Source: an uncultured Ruminococcus sp. (lineage in GTDB: Bacteria > Bacillota_A > Clostridia > Oscillospirales > Ruminococcaceae). From it: a DNA stretch of 44,522 bases. The notes below the pieces were generated by a model. That model did no database searches. It was not told the DNA's origin and saw nothing but the letters and a program-made list of their open reading frames with translations. Shown here piece by piece: positions 8,981-17,810 of the stretch. The translations under genes and the position numbers were made by a program. The stretch spans positions 1 to 44,522 of the forward strand of contig ONBA01000021.1 in the NCBI GenBank assembly GCA_900315975.1, written 5' to 3'. The first letter of the stretch is position 1, and each line of letters begins with the position of its first letter.

Positions 8981-9045
8981 ATTATACCGTGCGGCAGTCA
9001 TAATTTGAAGTGTCTGCGGTCACAACTTTTGCATGACAAATGTCA
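8981..9045 (-). promoter_or_regulatory. promoter region of the ABC exporter operon with inverted repeat
   Basis: On the minus strand a TATAAT -10 (8981-8986) lacks a clear TTGACA -35, which suggests an activated promoter. About 55 bp upstream of it is the inverted repeat TGACA-AA-TGTCA (9034-9045), centred near -65 from the expected start site. That is a usual place for a NarL/LuxR-type activator. The adjacent response regulator is the obvious candidate, but this link is inference. Confidence 0.5.
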
Positions 9046-9086
9046 CATTGTTCTTTTCATACTTTTAATACCAACGCGAGAAAACA

Positions 9087-9114
9087 TTGTTTTTTCCATA
9101 TGTTATCATATAAT
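9087..9114 (+). promoter_or_regulatory. possible promoter of the HtrA-type protease gene
   Basis: TATAAT (9109-9114) has a weak -35 TTGTTT (9087-9092) 16 bp upstream. It leaves a leader of about 90 nt before the chosen start. Only the -10 is convincing. Confidence 0.4.
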
Positions 9115-9208
9115 TATCACATACAAATTTATAATAATGTATAGTGAATAAATCTGCATCAGGCGGTAAGCCTATACTATATTATCATGAATTGTGAGGT
9201 CTTTACAG

Positions 9209-10615
9209 ATGTCAGAATACTATAACAATAACGGATACGATCCGCAGAATAATTTCAACGGATCACAGTATTACTCGGAGAATACCCCTCCGCAGCCTAA
9301 AAAGCCCAAGAACCATACAGGTCTCAAGTTTCTCGCATTTGTGCTTTCACTCGCAGTAGTAGGTGCCGGTTCTGTACAGGTTTACAAATTCTGGGACAAC
9401 AGCAGAATACAGGTCACAGAGGAAACTCAGGAGCAGCCGGAAGAAAAGCGCGAGATAAAAGAAATAGCCGCTGCCGTCAAGGAGGGTACTCTCCCCACTC
9501 CCCCCACTAATACTCCTGTACCAAGCCTTATTGATATTGCTGCACGCTCTGATGCAAAGCCTCTCCCTGACATCGTTGACGACATAATGCCGTCGGTTGT
9601 GGGTGTATCGTCCACTTTCGAGATAAACGAGCCTTACACTACATGGGGGTGGGGCGGTTTGCAGAATGAGACACGTACTCGTCAGGCTGTAGGTACAGGT
9701 ACAGGCATAGTAATGACCGATGACGGCTATATCGTCACAAATGCCCACGTTGTCTACGACGAAGAATACAAAGCCGGTGAGGCTGTAGACGTTGACGTAC
9801 TGTTCAGTGACCAGTCAAAGCATAATGCAAAAATCATCGCTTACGATACCGAAACAGATATCGCCGTCCTCAAAATCGACCAGACCGGCTTAAAAGCTGC
9901 TACATTCGGAAACAGTGACGACCTCAGAGTCGGCGAACTCGTTATTGCAGTCGGAAATCCTCTCGGATTTGACCTCTTCGGCTCAGTTACAAGCGGTATC
10001 GTTTCAGCACTGAACCGTCAGATAGCAATCAATGAAAAGCACATGACCCTCATTCAAACCGACGCTGCTATCAACAGCGGTAACTCCGGCGGTCCTCTGC
10101 TTAACAGCTGCGGACAGGTAATAGGTATCAATTCCGCAAAAATGTCGTCAAGCTACGGTTCCGCAAGCATCGAGGGACTCGGTTTCGCTATCCCGATAAA
10201 CGAGGCTAAGACTATCATAGACGACCTCATCAACAATGGATATGTAACCGGCAGACCACAGATCGGTATCAGCGGTGTTGACGTTAACGAATCCTATTCA
10301 AGCTACCTCGGTATACCAATGGGTGTATATGTAAGAGCTATTTCCGAGGGAAGTGCCGCAGAACTTGCAGGTATACGTCCCGGAGACGTAATTATCGGTA
10401 TCGAGGACGAAGCTGTAAAGACTATGGACGAGCTGAATACAATAAAGAACCAGTACAAAGCCGGCGACTCCATTACTATAAAACTCAACCGCAACGGCGA
10501 AGATATCGACGTTCGTCTCACCCTTCAGGACGCTAACGCTGATAAAGCCGGCAAAAAGAACCATACAGAATCCGAAGAAACTACCGAATCTGAAAAGAAA
10601 AAAGAGAGTGAATAA
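9209..10615 (+). CDS. HtrA/DegP-like serine protease with PDZ domain
   Basis: This 468-residue membrane-anchored protease degrades or senses misfolded extracytoplasmic proteins. A polar N-terminus (1-38) precedes one membrane helix (about 40-58), a linker, and a trypsin-like domain with catalytic triad H180 (TNAHVV), D217 (TDIAVLK) and S293 (NSGNSGGPL). A PDZ domain follows (about 365-450; GIRPGDVIIGI). The charged C-terminal tail is rich in Glu/Lys. I chose ATG at 9209 because GAGG lies 9 nt before it; an in-frame GTG 15 nt upstream has no ribosome binding site. Confidence 0.93.
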   Translation: MSEYYNNNGYDPQNNFNGSQYYSENTPPQPKKPKNHTGLKFLAFVLSLAVVGAGSVQVYKFWDNSRIQVTEETQEQPEEKREIKEIAAAVKEGTLPTPPTNTPVPSLIDIAARSDAKPLPDIVDDIMPSVVGVSSTFEINEPYTTWGWGGLQNETRTRQAVGTGTGIVMTDDGYIVTNAHVVYDEEYKAGEAVDVDVLFSDQSKHNAKIIAYDTETDIAVLKIDQTGLKAATFGNSDDLRVGELVIAVGNPLGFDLFGSVTSGIVSALNRQIAINEKHMTLIQTDAAINSGNSGGPLLNSCGQVIGINSAKMSSSYGSASIEGLGFAIPINEAKTIIDDLINNGYVTGRPQIGISGVDVNESYSSYLGIPMGVYVRAISEGSAAELAGIRPGDVIIGIEDEAVKTMDELNTIKNQYKAGDSITIKLNRNGEDIDVRLTLQDANADKAGKKNHTESEETTESEKKKESE

Positions 10616-10618
10616 CGA

Positions 10619-10645
10619 AAACCCTCCTGTATATCAGGAGGGTTT
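10619..10645 (+). terminator. terminator-like hairpin, copy A
   Basis: The inverted repeat AAACCCTCCTG / CAGGAGGGTTT (11 bp, loop TATAT) begins just after the protease stop codon. It has no T run of its own. A near copy occurs at 10744-10772, on the other side of a palindromic repeat element. Confidence 0.7.
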
Positions 10646-10650
10646 CAAAG

Positions 10651-10738
10651 TGTCAAAAAACCTGACCGTTGTTACGGCTTTATCGGGCGAACACTGTTCG
10701 CCCTTGTTGTTTACATATGAAATTGGACTTTTTCTACA
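10651..10738. repeat. dispersed palindromic repeat, copy 1
   Basis: This 88-bp stretch begins TGT and ends ACA, has imperfect inverted ends (TGTCAAAAAACC and, inverted, TGTAGAAAAAGTCC) and a central palindrome GGGCGAACACTGTTCGCCC. The same element occurs in reverse orientation at 33531-33614. The two copies share CGAACACTGTTCGCCC, then TGTTG-TT-CATA-GAAA and TGGACTTTTT. Both copies lie between two versions of a local hairpin. No protein is encoded, so it resembles a non-autonomous MITE or a REP-like element. Confidence 0.7.
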
Positions 10739-10743
10739 AACTT

Positions 10744-10773
10744 CCCCTCCTGAAAATCAGGAGGGGTTCTTTT
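10744..10773 (+). terminator. terminator hairpin, copy B
   Basis: CCCCTCCTG / CAGGAGGGG with loop AAAAT is followed by TTCTTTTT, making a good intrinsic terminator for the protease gene. It is a near duplicate of the hairpin at 10619-10645 and lies against the convergent addA stop codon. Confidence 0.85.
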
Positions 10774-13700
10774 TACATTATGACAATTTCCTGTTCGAGT
10801 TCAATCGAATAGAGAGAAAGTCCCTTGACGTTTTTACCGGAAGTTAGTTCAAGGGCTGATTTGTAAATCATGAGCTGCATTGTGTAGCGGTCGCGAAGTT
10901 CATCAGCTGATACTCCCCTGTCGGATTTATAGTCAACGATAACAAGTCCGTCGTCCTCCTCGTAGACAAGGTCGATGATACCCTTTATCATGCCGTCTGA
11001 ACGCTTTATGCGGTCAAATTCGGGACTGCCGATATCAAGTTCGGCTGATGCAACTGTGAACTTCTTCTCACGCTGATATCCGTTTGAAGCCGTAACACGC
11101 TCAAACAGTTCACTCGCAAAAAATGCACGAATCTTATCTGTGTTTATGCACTCAGCCTGTGCAGCGGTAAGCTGTCCAAGTTTTTGCAGCCTTTCTACCT
11201 CAGCGGCAGGGTCTGAAACTGCATTATCAAAATCACAGAACTGGAAAAATGTATGTATAGCTGTACCGCGCTCTGAACCGGTAAGCTTCTTGATTCCGGT
11301 GATAAACCGCGGTCTCGCAAGCCGCAGGTCAAAGACTTCATCATCACGGAATTTTCGTGTTATCTGCGTAACACTCAGCTTTGCCGAAACTTCTGTAAGC
11401 GAATCGTCGTACGGTGCATTAATCATAGACATTATCTGCTTTACCATTTCCGGGTCGGCTGCGGCAGGAGTACTGACAGGTGTATCAAAAACGTTTATAT
11501 CGTTACTGTCATACACATCATACGTGAAGCAAATGTCCTCGCTATCGTGTGCAGGCAGTCCGAAAGGTTCGGTACCAAGTCCGATTTTTTCTGCAATATC
11601 GGGGAAAGCAGCGTGTGTCATAAGCGAAAGCCATATCCAGTCTGCGTAACACTTTGCTTCACCGACAAGCTGTGTGATATCGCTCGAATTTATAACGCAC
11701 GTATCAGCAAGTGAACGTACTCTTACAAGTGATTTTTCACCGCAGTTAAGATTGATAAAAAGCTTCTGTTTTGCTCGTGTCATGCCGACGTAGAGAAGCC
11801 GCATCTCTTCACTGCGGGAGTCATTCTGTTCCTCACTGCAAAGCATTTTCTGCTGAAACGTTTTATAGCGGCGCATGAGTTTTTTATCGTAAAGTACAAA
11901 ACCTATCCTGCCGTCGTCGCTGCACATTACTGAGTCTGAGTCAAATTTGAAGTGCACACTGGTCTCAGCTATAAATACAAATGGGTACTCAAGTCCTTTC
12001 GACTTATGCAGAGTCTGAACAGTTACAAAATCTCCTGATGATGCAGGAACTTTTCCCTGCTCGTAATCTCCGTTTTCCATGATACGGTCGATATGGCGGA
12101 GAAAACCGGTAAGTCCACCGCTTCCGTCAACCGCCGCTGACGCTTCATAATTGCTTGCATACTGTATCAGTGCACGCAGATTTGCACGCTTTTTTTCACC
12201 GTCTGTACGCAGCTGCATAACAGGTATAAAGTCGGTCGCATCGTAGATAGAAGCAATAAGCTCGCCTATCCTCATAGTCACAGAATCAAGTCTGAACTTC
12301 TCAATATTACGCAGAAAATCAGCACATCTTACCGAAAGTGACATTCCTGCCGTATCAGGTTCGTCCGCAGCCTTTTTAACAAGAGGATAAAGCGGCTTTG
12401 AGTTGTCGATAGCCTTTATCTGCGCAATCTCAGCGATAGTGAACATATACATCGGCGAAACCATCACCGCAGCAAGCGGGACGTCCTGCAGCGGATTTGC
12501 TATAACGCGCAGCAGGTCTATGAGTACCGCTATTTCCTGTGAACGGAGATAGCCTTTTTCCTCAGAGCCTTTTACCGGTATACCGCGTTTTTCGAGTGCT
12601 GAAACATATGCCTTCGAGAACCTGTTATTGCGCACAAGAATACAGAAGTCGCCGGGAGTGCAGTCTCTGCTGACTCCGCCGTCCTCAGTCACCTGCGACT
12701 TTTCACGAAGCATTTCCGCAATTCTTTCGGCTGTTATTTCAGCCTCTATACTCTCAGTTACTTCCTCGTCCGATTCATCATCGACAGGGTCGCTGTTAAT
12801 GAAATTGATATGTGTGATACGCTCTGAAGGGTCGCCGGAATTGTAGCGTTCAGCACCAAAATAAAGCTTTTCATCGTCGTTGTAGTCGATGTCACCGCAG
12901 CGCTCAGACATTATCTTTCCGAACACATAATTGACATAGTCTATCACTTCCGGTGAACTGCGGAAGTTCTTATTAAGCAGTATATAGCGGTTCAGCGACT
13001 TTGACTCAAATGGATCTGAGGTCTTCATGACGGAGATGAAGTTACGCGGATTTGCAAGTCTGAAACGATAGATAGACTGCTTCACGTCACCGACAAGGAA
13101 TGCGTTTCTGCCGTACATCGGGTATCCGTCGACTACCCTGAAATCTTTGGACAGAAGCTTGAATATCAGGTCTTCCTTGTTATTCGAGTCCTGATACTCG
13201 TCAATCATCACGATATCATAGTATTCGGCTGTCTGCTTAGCTGTCTCCGACTGGCATATACAGCCGTCCTCGTCAAAATCTGCAAGGAGTTCGAGTGCAA
13301 GCCTCTCACCGTCGTCAAAGCTTATCGCGTTGCGGTCGCACTTTTTCTCCCACACTATCTCCCTGAACTTTTTTACAACTCCGGTAAGAAGCTGTGCAAC
13401 TTCACCCGATTCTTCAAAGTCACTGCGTGCTGACGAAAGCTGACTTAATACAGACTTGACCGTGTCCTTTACAATGCCGCGGCGAATCTTGTATATTTCG
13501 CGTAAAGCCGCGTCATGCTCAACATTCGACCGTATAGTGACAAGCTGCTCGAATCCTCCGATAAAGCATATTTCCTCATCGGTCGGGAATTTCTTTTTCT
13601 CAGCAAGGGTGAGGAGTGTATCGGCACGCTCGCAGTCTACCTGTGCCTGCAAGTACGTTTTTTTCACGGCTTCAATGCTGTCGTCCGGAAAAATGTCGGG

Positions 13701-14393
13701 CAGCATTTTGATATTCTCCTCTGCAATGGCAACCGCAGTCCGGAGTTTTTCGGCTGCATTTTCAAAGATTTTCCTGTAATAGACAGATTCCTCAAACGGT
13801 TTTGAGTACTCATCTGCCGCAGTTTCAAGCCATTTATCAGCCATAGCTACTGACGAAAGAAATCTGTCGAGTGAACTGATGACCTTCATCAGCCGCGAGT
13901 GGTCACGGAAACAAAAACGGTCGTATAGAGTGGAAATAGTCTCATAATCGTTTTTGCTGTACCAGTCAAAAAGCTCTTCCATTGACTGCGACTTTATAAC
14001 CTCGTTGTCAGTGTCGTCGAGTACTGTAAATCCCGACGTTACCCCTTCATCTGTGAGATTGTCACGAAGGAGGTCGAAACAGAAAGAGTTTATAGTCGAT
14101 ATTTTCGCACTTTGAAGAAGAGTCTGCTGCTTCATGAGATACCGGTCATCGGGACGCTCGTTTATAAGCAGACGCAGCTTGCTGTCAAGACGCTTTTTGA
14201 GTTCGGCAGCCGCGTCATTTGTAAATGTTACCACGATAATGCGGTCAGCTCTTACTCCTGATTCGGGGTCTGACAGAAGCTTTACAAGCCGCTCGGTCAG
14301 TACAGCTGTCTTACCGCTTCCTGCTGCCGCTGAAACAATTATTGATGAATCCCTTGCATCTATGGCATTCTGCTGTTGTTTGGTCCAACTCAT
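10773..14393 (-). CDS. addA: ATP-dependent helicase/nuclease AddA
   Basis: This 1206-residue subunit of the AddAB helicase-nuclease processes double-strand breaks to generate 3' ends for RecA loading. It is a UvrD-type superfamily 1 helicase: motif I AAAGSGKTAVL (about 22-32), motif Ia VTFTNDAAAELK, motif II MIDEYQDSN, and later motifs TLHKSKGLEYP and RLLYVGMTRAK. A RecB-type nuclease domain ends the protein (GIIDLVYEEDDG then IVDYKSD). The length is normal for AddA. The start overlaps the addB stop by 4 nt, so the two are coupled. Confidence 0.96.
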   Translation of the reverse strand: MSWTKQQQNAIDARDSSIIVSAAAGSGKTAVLTERLVKLLSDPESGVRADRIIVVTFTNDAAAELKKRLDSKLRLLINERPDDRYLMKQQTLLQSAKISTINSFCFDLLRDNLTDEGVTSGFTVLDDTDNEVIKSQSMEELFDWYSKNDYETISTLYDRFCFRDHSRLMKVISSLDRFLSSVAMADKWLETAADEYSKPFEESVYYRKIFENAAEKLRTAVAIAEENIKMLPDIFPDDSIEAVKKTYLQAQVDCERADTLLTLAEKKKFPTDEEICFIGGFEQLVTIRSNVEHDAALREIYKIRRGIVKDTVKSVLSQLSSARSDFEESGEVAQLLTGVVKKFREIVWEKKCDRNAISFDDGERLALELLADFDEDGCICQSETAKQTAEYYDIVMIDEYQDSNNKEDLIFKLLSKDFRVVDGYPMYGRNAFLVGDVKQSIYRFRLANPRNFISVMKTSDPFESKSLNRYILLNKNFRSSPEVIDYVNYVFGKIMSERCGDIDYNDDEKLYFGAERYNSGDPSERITHINFINSDPVDDESDEEVTESIEAEITAERIAEMLREKSQVTEDGGVSRDCTPGDFCILVRNNRFSKAYVSALEKRGIPVKGSEEKGYLRSQEIAVLIDLLRVIANPLQDVPLAAVMVSPMYMFTIAEIAQIKAIDNSKPLYPLVKKAADEPDTAGMSLSVRCADFLRNIEKFRLDSVTMRIGELIASIYDATDFIPVMQLRTDGEKKRANLRALIQYASNYEASAAVDGSGGLTGFLRHIDRIMENGDYEQGKVPASSGDFVTVQTLHKSKGLEYPFVFIAETSVHFKFDSDSVMCSDDGRIGFVLYDKKLMRRYKTFQQKMLCSEEQNDSRSEEMRLLYVGMTRAKQKLFINLNCGEKSLVRVRSLADTCVINSSDITQLVGEAKCYADWIWLSLMTHAAFPDIAEKIGLGTEPFGLPAHDSEDICFTYDVYDSNDINVFDTPVSTPAAADPEMVKQIMSMINAPYDDSLTEVSAKLSVTQITRKFRDDEVFDLRLARPRFITGIKKLTGSERGTAIHTFFQFCDFDNAVSDPAAEVERLQKLGQLTAAQAECINTDKIRAFFASELFERVTASNGYQREKKFTVASAELDIGSPEFDRIKRSDGMIKGIIDLVYEEDDGLVIVDYKSDRGVSADELRDRYTMQLMIYKSALELTSGKNVKGLSLYSIELEQEIVIM

Positions 14394-17300
14394 TTTTTGC
14401 CTCCTTTCTTCTGTTTCTTACCGAGTATTTCTGCTGCCTTTTCAGCCTTTGAGATGTCTGGTACACGGCAGATGTCTCCGTTGGGATTTCCGCAGATATC
14501 AGCGTATCCGCAGTACGTGCACGGCTTACGCTTTCCTCTCATGAGAGGGACAGCCTCGATTTCTCCGGCAAGCATTGACTCCGCCGCCTCTGTAAGACTG
14601 TTGTACACAAGCTCACGAAGCTTTTGCATATTGTCCGACGGCATAACTGATGAGCGGCTGTCAAACGTGCCCTTCGCAGTAAGCTTTGCAGGGATAAAGC
14701 GTCCGCAGACGTCCTTTTCCATAGCTTCTACGACGTCCATATCGTCGATAAGGAGACCCTGAGTACGCAGTTTTGAGTCCACAAGTGACTGATTGAAGCT
14801 GTTTTGTCTCGACTCTTCTGCGTCAAATTCACCTATCTGTATCGGGGTGTAGAGTACTCCGGCAGGCTCGCAGTCACCGAAAACCGCACCTTTTTCGGTT
14901 GCCGAAAACAGATACAGAAGCATTTGCAGATTAAGTCCGCCGGCAAGTGTGTTTTCGTCGATAGACTTGCCGCTGCTTTTGTAGTCGATAATGCGAAGAT
15001 ACTTTCTTCCGTTTACTTCACAAGTGTCCATACGGTCGGCGATTCCGCCGAAATGAAGCTCATACCCATTTCCGAATGGCAGCTTCAGTGCACTGTCCCC
15101 TTTCAGTCTGTACTCAAACCTGACAGGGGTAAAGTTGCTTTGCATGAGACTTTCCTGTGTATGCACAAAGACCTCGGCAAGACGCTCTGTCAGCTTATTG
15201 AAAAGCAGCTCAAACCTCGGTGTTTTGGCAAAATCTCCGCCAAGCCTTTCAGCTCTGTACCTTTCAGCTTCTGCTGATATTTCTGCACTCAGCTGCTCAT
15301 GAGAAAGGGTCATGAAGTCTTTTTTGGTTCGTGAACCCAAAATCCTGTAAAAACAATTATGCGTAAGGTCACCCGATATCCGGACATCAAGCTCGATTTT
15401 TTCGGGTATCTGCAATTTCAGAAAGTCCGAACAGAACTGCATAAAGTGGCAGTTATTATAGTTTTCGAGAGCAGTCGGAGAAATGTGAAGCGGCTCGAAA
15501 TCTTTGAGCCGGCGGACTATTTCCGTCGGGACAGTGTGAACAGGACGTTCACCTGAACGGCTGAGCACAGATGTTACGCGGTTGCGATAAACCTCATCGG
15601 TACGCAGTACTTCCCCTATCGACGCTATTTCCGGAGTATTGTCGGAGCGGTCCTGCATATAGTGGTAGTAGGCGGCATGATATGTCACGGCATAGTGTGC
15701 CGGAGAAAGGTCACGCTCTGTAATAAGCAAATCATCAGCGAACATCTTCCGTATCATGTCGATAACTCCTGACGGATACTTCGCCTGTCCGGACAAGTCT
15801 GCCAGCGGATAGGTAAGATATAGCTTCTGAGAAGCTGTAGACAACGATTTATACACTATAAGCCGCTCAGACGCGATAAGGTCTGAAAGCGGACGCGCTA
15901 TCTCAAAGCCGATGTCGGACAGCTTTTGCTTATCACTCTCGGAAAAAAGTCCATGAAGACTTACCTGATTCGGGAAATCGCCCTCGCATGAACCTGCGGC
16001 AAAAATGATACGCGGCGAATTGAGTCTCGCGGTGCGTGCAGATGCCGCAATTACCGAATCTACGGTCTGCGGCGGTACTGAGTAAGTGATAGTATTCATC
16101 ATCGAACGCATTATATTCGCAAGCTCAGCAAACGTTATTTCCTTGTCACCGAGAGTTGCTGTCACGCTGTCGAGAATATCCATCAGGCATCCCCACAGAC
16201 GCTTTAATTCAGCCGCTTCGTAGTCGCGGTCAGCACGAATGAGTCTGCCCATGAGAGCGGCAAGAGTCTGTTCAGCTTCGCAGTCAACAAGGTACTGATA
16301 CAGCAGTCCGCACGCTTTTTCGGCTGTACAGCTGTGACGCAGACTGCCCCTCAGCTTCATTATGGGGTCAACGATATATGCACGAAGCTTTTCAAGCTCA
16401 TCAAGCATCTCATCGGGAGCAGTAAACTGTTCAAGCCATGTATCGCCGTCTATTCCCCATTTGTAGCAGTAGTTTTCAAGCAGTGAGACCTCTTCAAGTC
16501 CGGGTTTGAGGAGTCCGCACTTTAAAAGCCGGAATACCTGCTCGCTCCGGAATTTTCTCGCAGTCAGCAGGTCAAGAAGAGCAATGAAAAATACCATTAC
16601 AGCTGTGTGGTCGACCGGTCGCTCTATGCTCAGGAAGTAGGGTATCTCATAGCGGACAAATGCCGCTTTGAGAATGTCCGCGTACTGCTCAATCGTATTT
16701 GAGATAACGGCAATGTCTCTGTAGCGCAGTGAGGGGTCGGACGCGATGAGACGCTTTATCTCCGCACAAATGTACTCGCACTCGCTGTACATATCCCTCG
16801 CCTCAAAAACACGTATATTATCAGCTTTCGGAGCTTTCGCAGAAGCTTTGCGGTTTCGCATTATATTCTCGCTGAGGTAGCGAAGTTCGGGACAGCTGAA
16901 CCTGTGACTTGTTCTGCACACGGTTATTTTGTGGTCAATGTGAAGCTCTCTGCACAGAGATGCAAGCTGACGGTAAGTAGTATTGACTGTCTCAAACAGA
17001 GTAAACTCTCCGGCACTTACGTCGTCAGAGCGAAGGGTTATCACAACATTCTCAGCTGACGAAAAAATCACTCTCAGCATTTCTAACTGGTCACCTGTGA
17101 AACTCTCAAACTCGTCGAGGAACACGTATTTTCCTTCAAAAAACCGCTGAGTATTGGCTACATGAGCCGCTGAACGGATATTCTCAAAATTGTCCTTGAA
17201 GCCGTACTCCTCCATAAGCCTCTCATATTCGTAGAATATTGCCGCAACATCGGTAGTTTTGTCGCGAAGCTTGTTATCGAGAAGTTCGGACTTTATACTC

Positions 17301-17722
17301 AGTTCCTGCGACGCTATTCCGGCACGTTTCATGTCGCCTATAAGCTTCATAATATCCTCAGCAAAGCCTGCCTGCGAACTAAGTCTGCGGAAGTAACGCA
17401 GTGATTCCGGACGCTTTGCTGTCGCCGAAACTGCCTGATAAACGAGTATCATGCGAGCCATTTCTCCGGCATATTCACCGGAATGTTCGGGGTCACCGTA
17501 AAGCTGAAACAGCTGACGCGCAAGACTGCTGAAGCTGTGCGACGCGATATCATTGAACACCTTCGCTCCGACATAATTATAGAGATTTTTATCAAATTCC
17601 TGCGAATACTGTTCCGGCACAAGTGCACACTGCTCATGCCCCGAATCAGCACACTCTTTTATCCGCCTGAACATTTCCGTAGTTTTTCCTGTACCGGAAG
17701 CACCAATTATAAATTCAACCAT
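14390..17722 (-). CDS. addB: ATP-dependent nuclease subunit AddB
   Basis: This 1110-residue partner of AddA has a functional P-loop near the N-terminus (GASGTGKTT), an inactivated-helicase-like body, and a C-terminal nuclease domain with the IDYKSSG motif. The iron-sulfur cluster ligands typical of AddB are present: one Cys in the NCHFMQFC region and three in CTYCGYADIC near the C-terminus. I start at 17722 because GTGGAGATA lies just upstream; an upstream ATG adds 15 residues without support. It is cotranscribed with addA. Confidence 0.95.
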   Translation of the reverse strand: MVEFIIGASGTGKTTEMFRRIKECADSGHEQCALVPEQYSQEFDKNLYNYVGAKVFNDIASHSFSSLARQLFQLYGDPEHSGEYAGEMARMILVYQAVSATAKRPESLRYFRRLSSQAGFAEDIMKLIGDMKRAGIASQELSIKSELLDNKLRDKTTDVAAIFYEYERLMEEYGFKDNFENIRSAAHVANTQRFFEGKYVFLDEFESFTGDQLEMLRVIFSSAENVVITLRSDDVSAGEFTLFETVNTTYRQLASLCRELHIDHKITVCRTSHRFSCPELRYLSENIMRNRKASAKAPKADNIRVFEARDMYSECEYICAEIKRLIASDPSLRYRDIAVISNTIEQYADILKAAFVRYEIPYFLSIERPVDHTAVMVFFIALLDLLTARKFRSEQVFRLLKCGLLKPGLEEVSLLENYCYKWGIDGDTWLEQFTAPDEMLDELEKLRAYIVDPIMKLRGSLRHSCTAEKACGLLYQYLVDCEAEQTLAALMGRLIRADRDYEAAELKRLWGCLMDILDSVTATLGDKEITFAELANIMRSMMNTITYSVPPQTVDSVIAASARTARLNSPRIIFAAGSCEGDFPNQVSLHGLFSESDKQKLSDIGFEIARPLSDLIASERLIVYKSLSTASQKLYLTYPLADLSGQAKYPSGVIDMIRKMFADDLLITERDLSPAHYAVTYHAAYYHYMQDRSDNTPEIASIGEVLRTDEVYRNRVTSVLSRSGERPVHTVPTEIVRRLKDFEPLHISPTALENYNNCHFMQFCSDFLKLQIPEKIELDVRISGDLTHNCFYRILGSRTKKDFMTLSHEQLSAEISAEAERYRAERLGGDFAKTPRFELLFNKLTERLAEVFVHTQESLMQSNFTPVRFEYRLKGDSALKLPFGNGYELHFGGIADRMDTCEVNGRKYLRIIDYKSSGKSIDENTLAGGLNLQMLLYLFSATEKGAVFGDCEPAGVLYTPIQIGEFDAEESRQNSFNQSLVDSKLRTQGLLIDDMDVVEAMEKDVCGRFIPAKLTAKGTFDSRSSVMPSDNMQKLRELVYNSLTEAAESMLAGEIEAVPLMRGKRKPCTYCGYADICGNPNGDICRVPDISKAEKAAEILGKKQKKGGKK

Positions 17723-17740
17723 TTTATATCTCCACATAAA

Positions 17741-17802
17741 ATATGCACACCGCAGAGAGTGTTCCACGAATCAAACAGGAACGTCCTCCCGGGCGTGCAT
17801 AT
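17741..17802. repeat. nested inverted repeats between the GH25 gene and addB
   Basis: An outer pair ATATGCAC / GTGCATAT (17741-17748, 17795-17802) encloses an inner pair GTTCC / GGAAC. There is no T run on either strand, so a simple terminator is unlikely. It may be a structured RNA leader of addB or a weak transcriptional punctuation. Confidence 0.35.
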
Positions 17803-17810
17803 CATTAATA

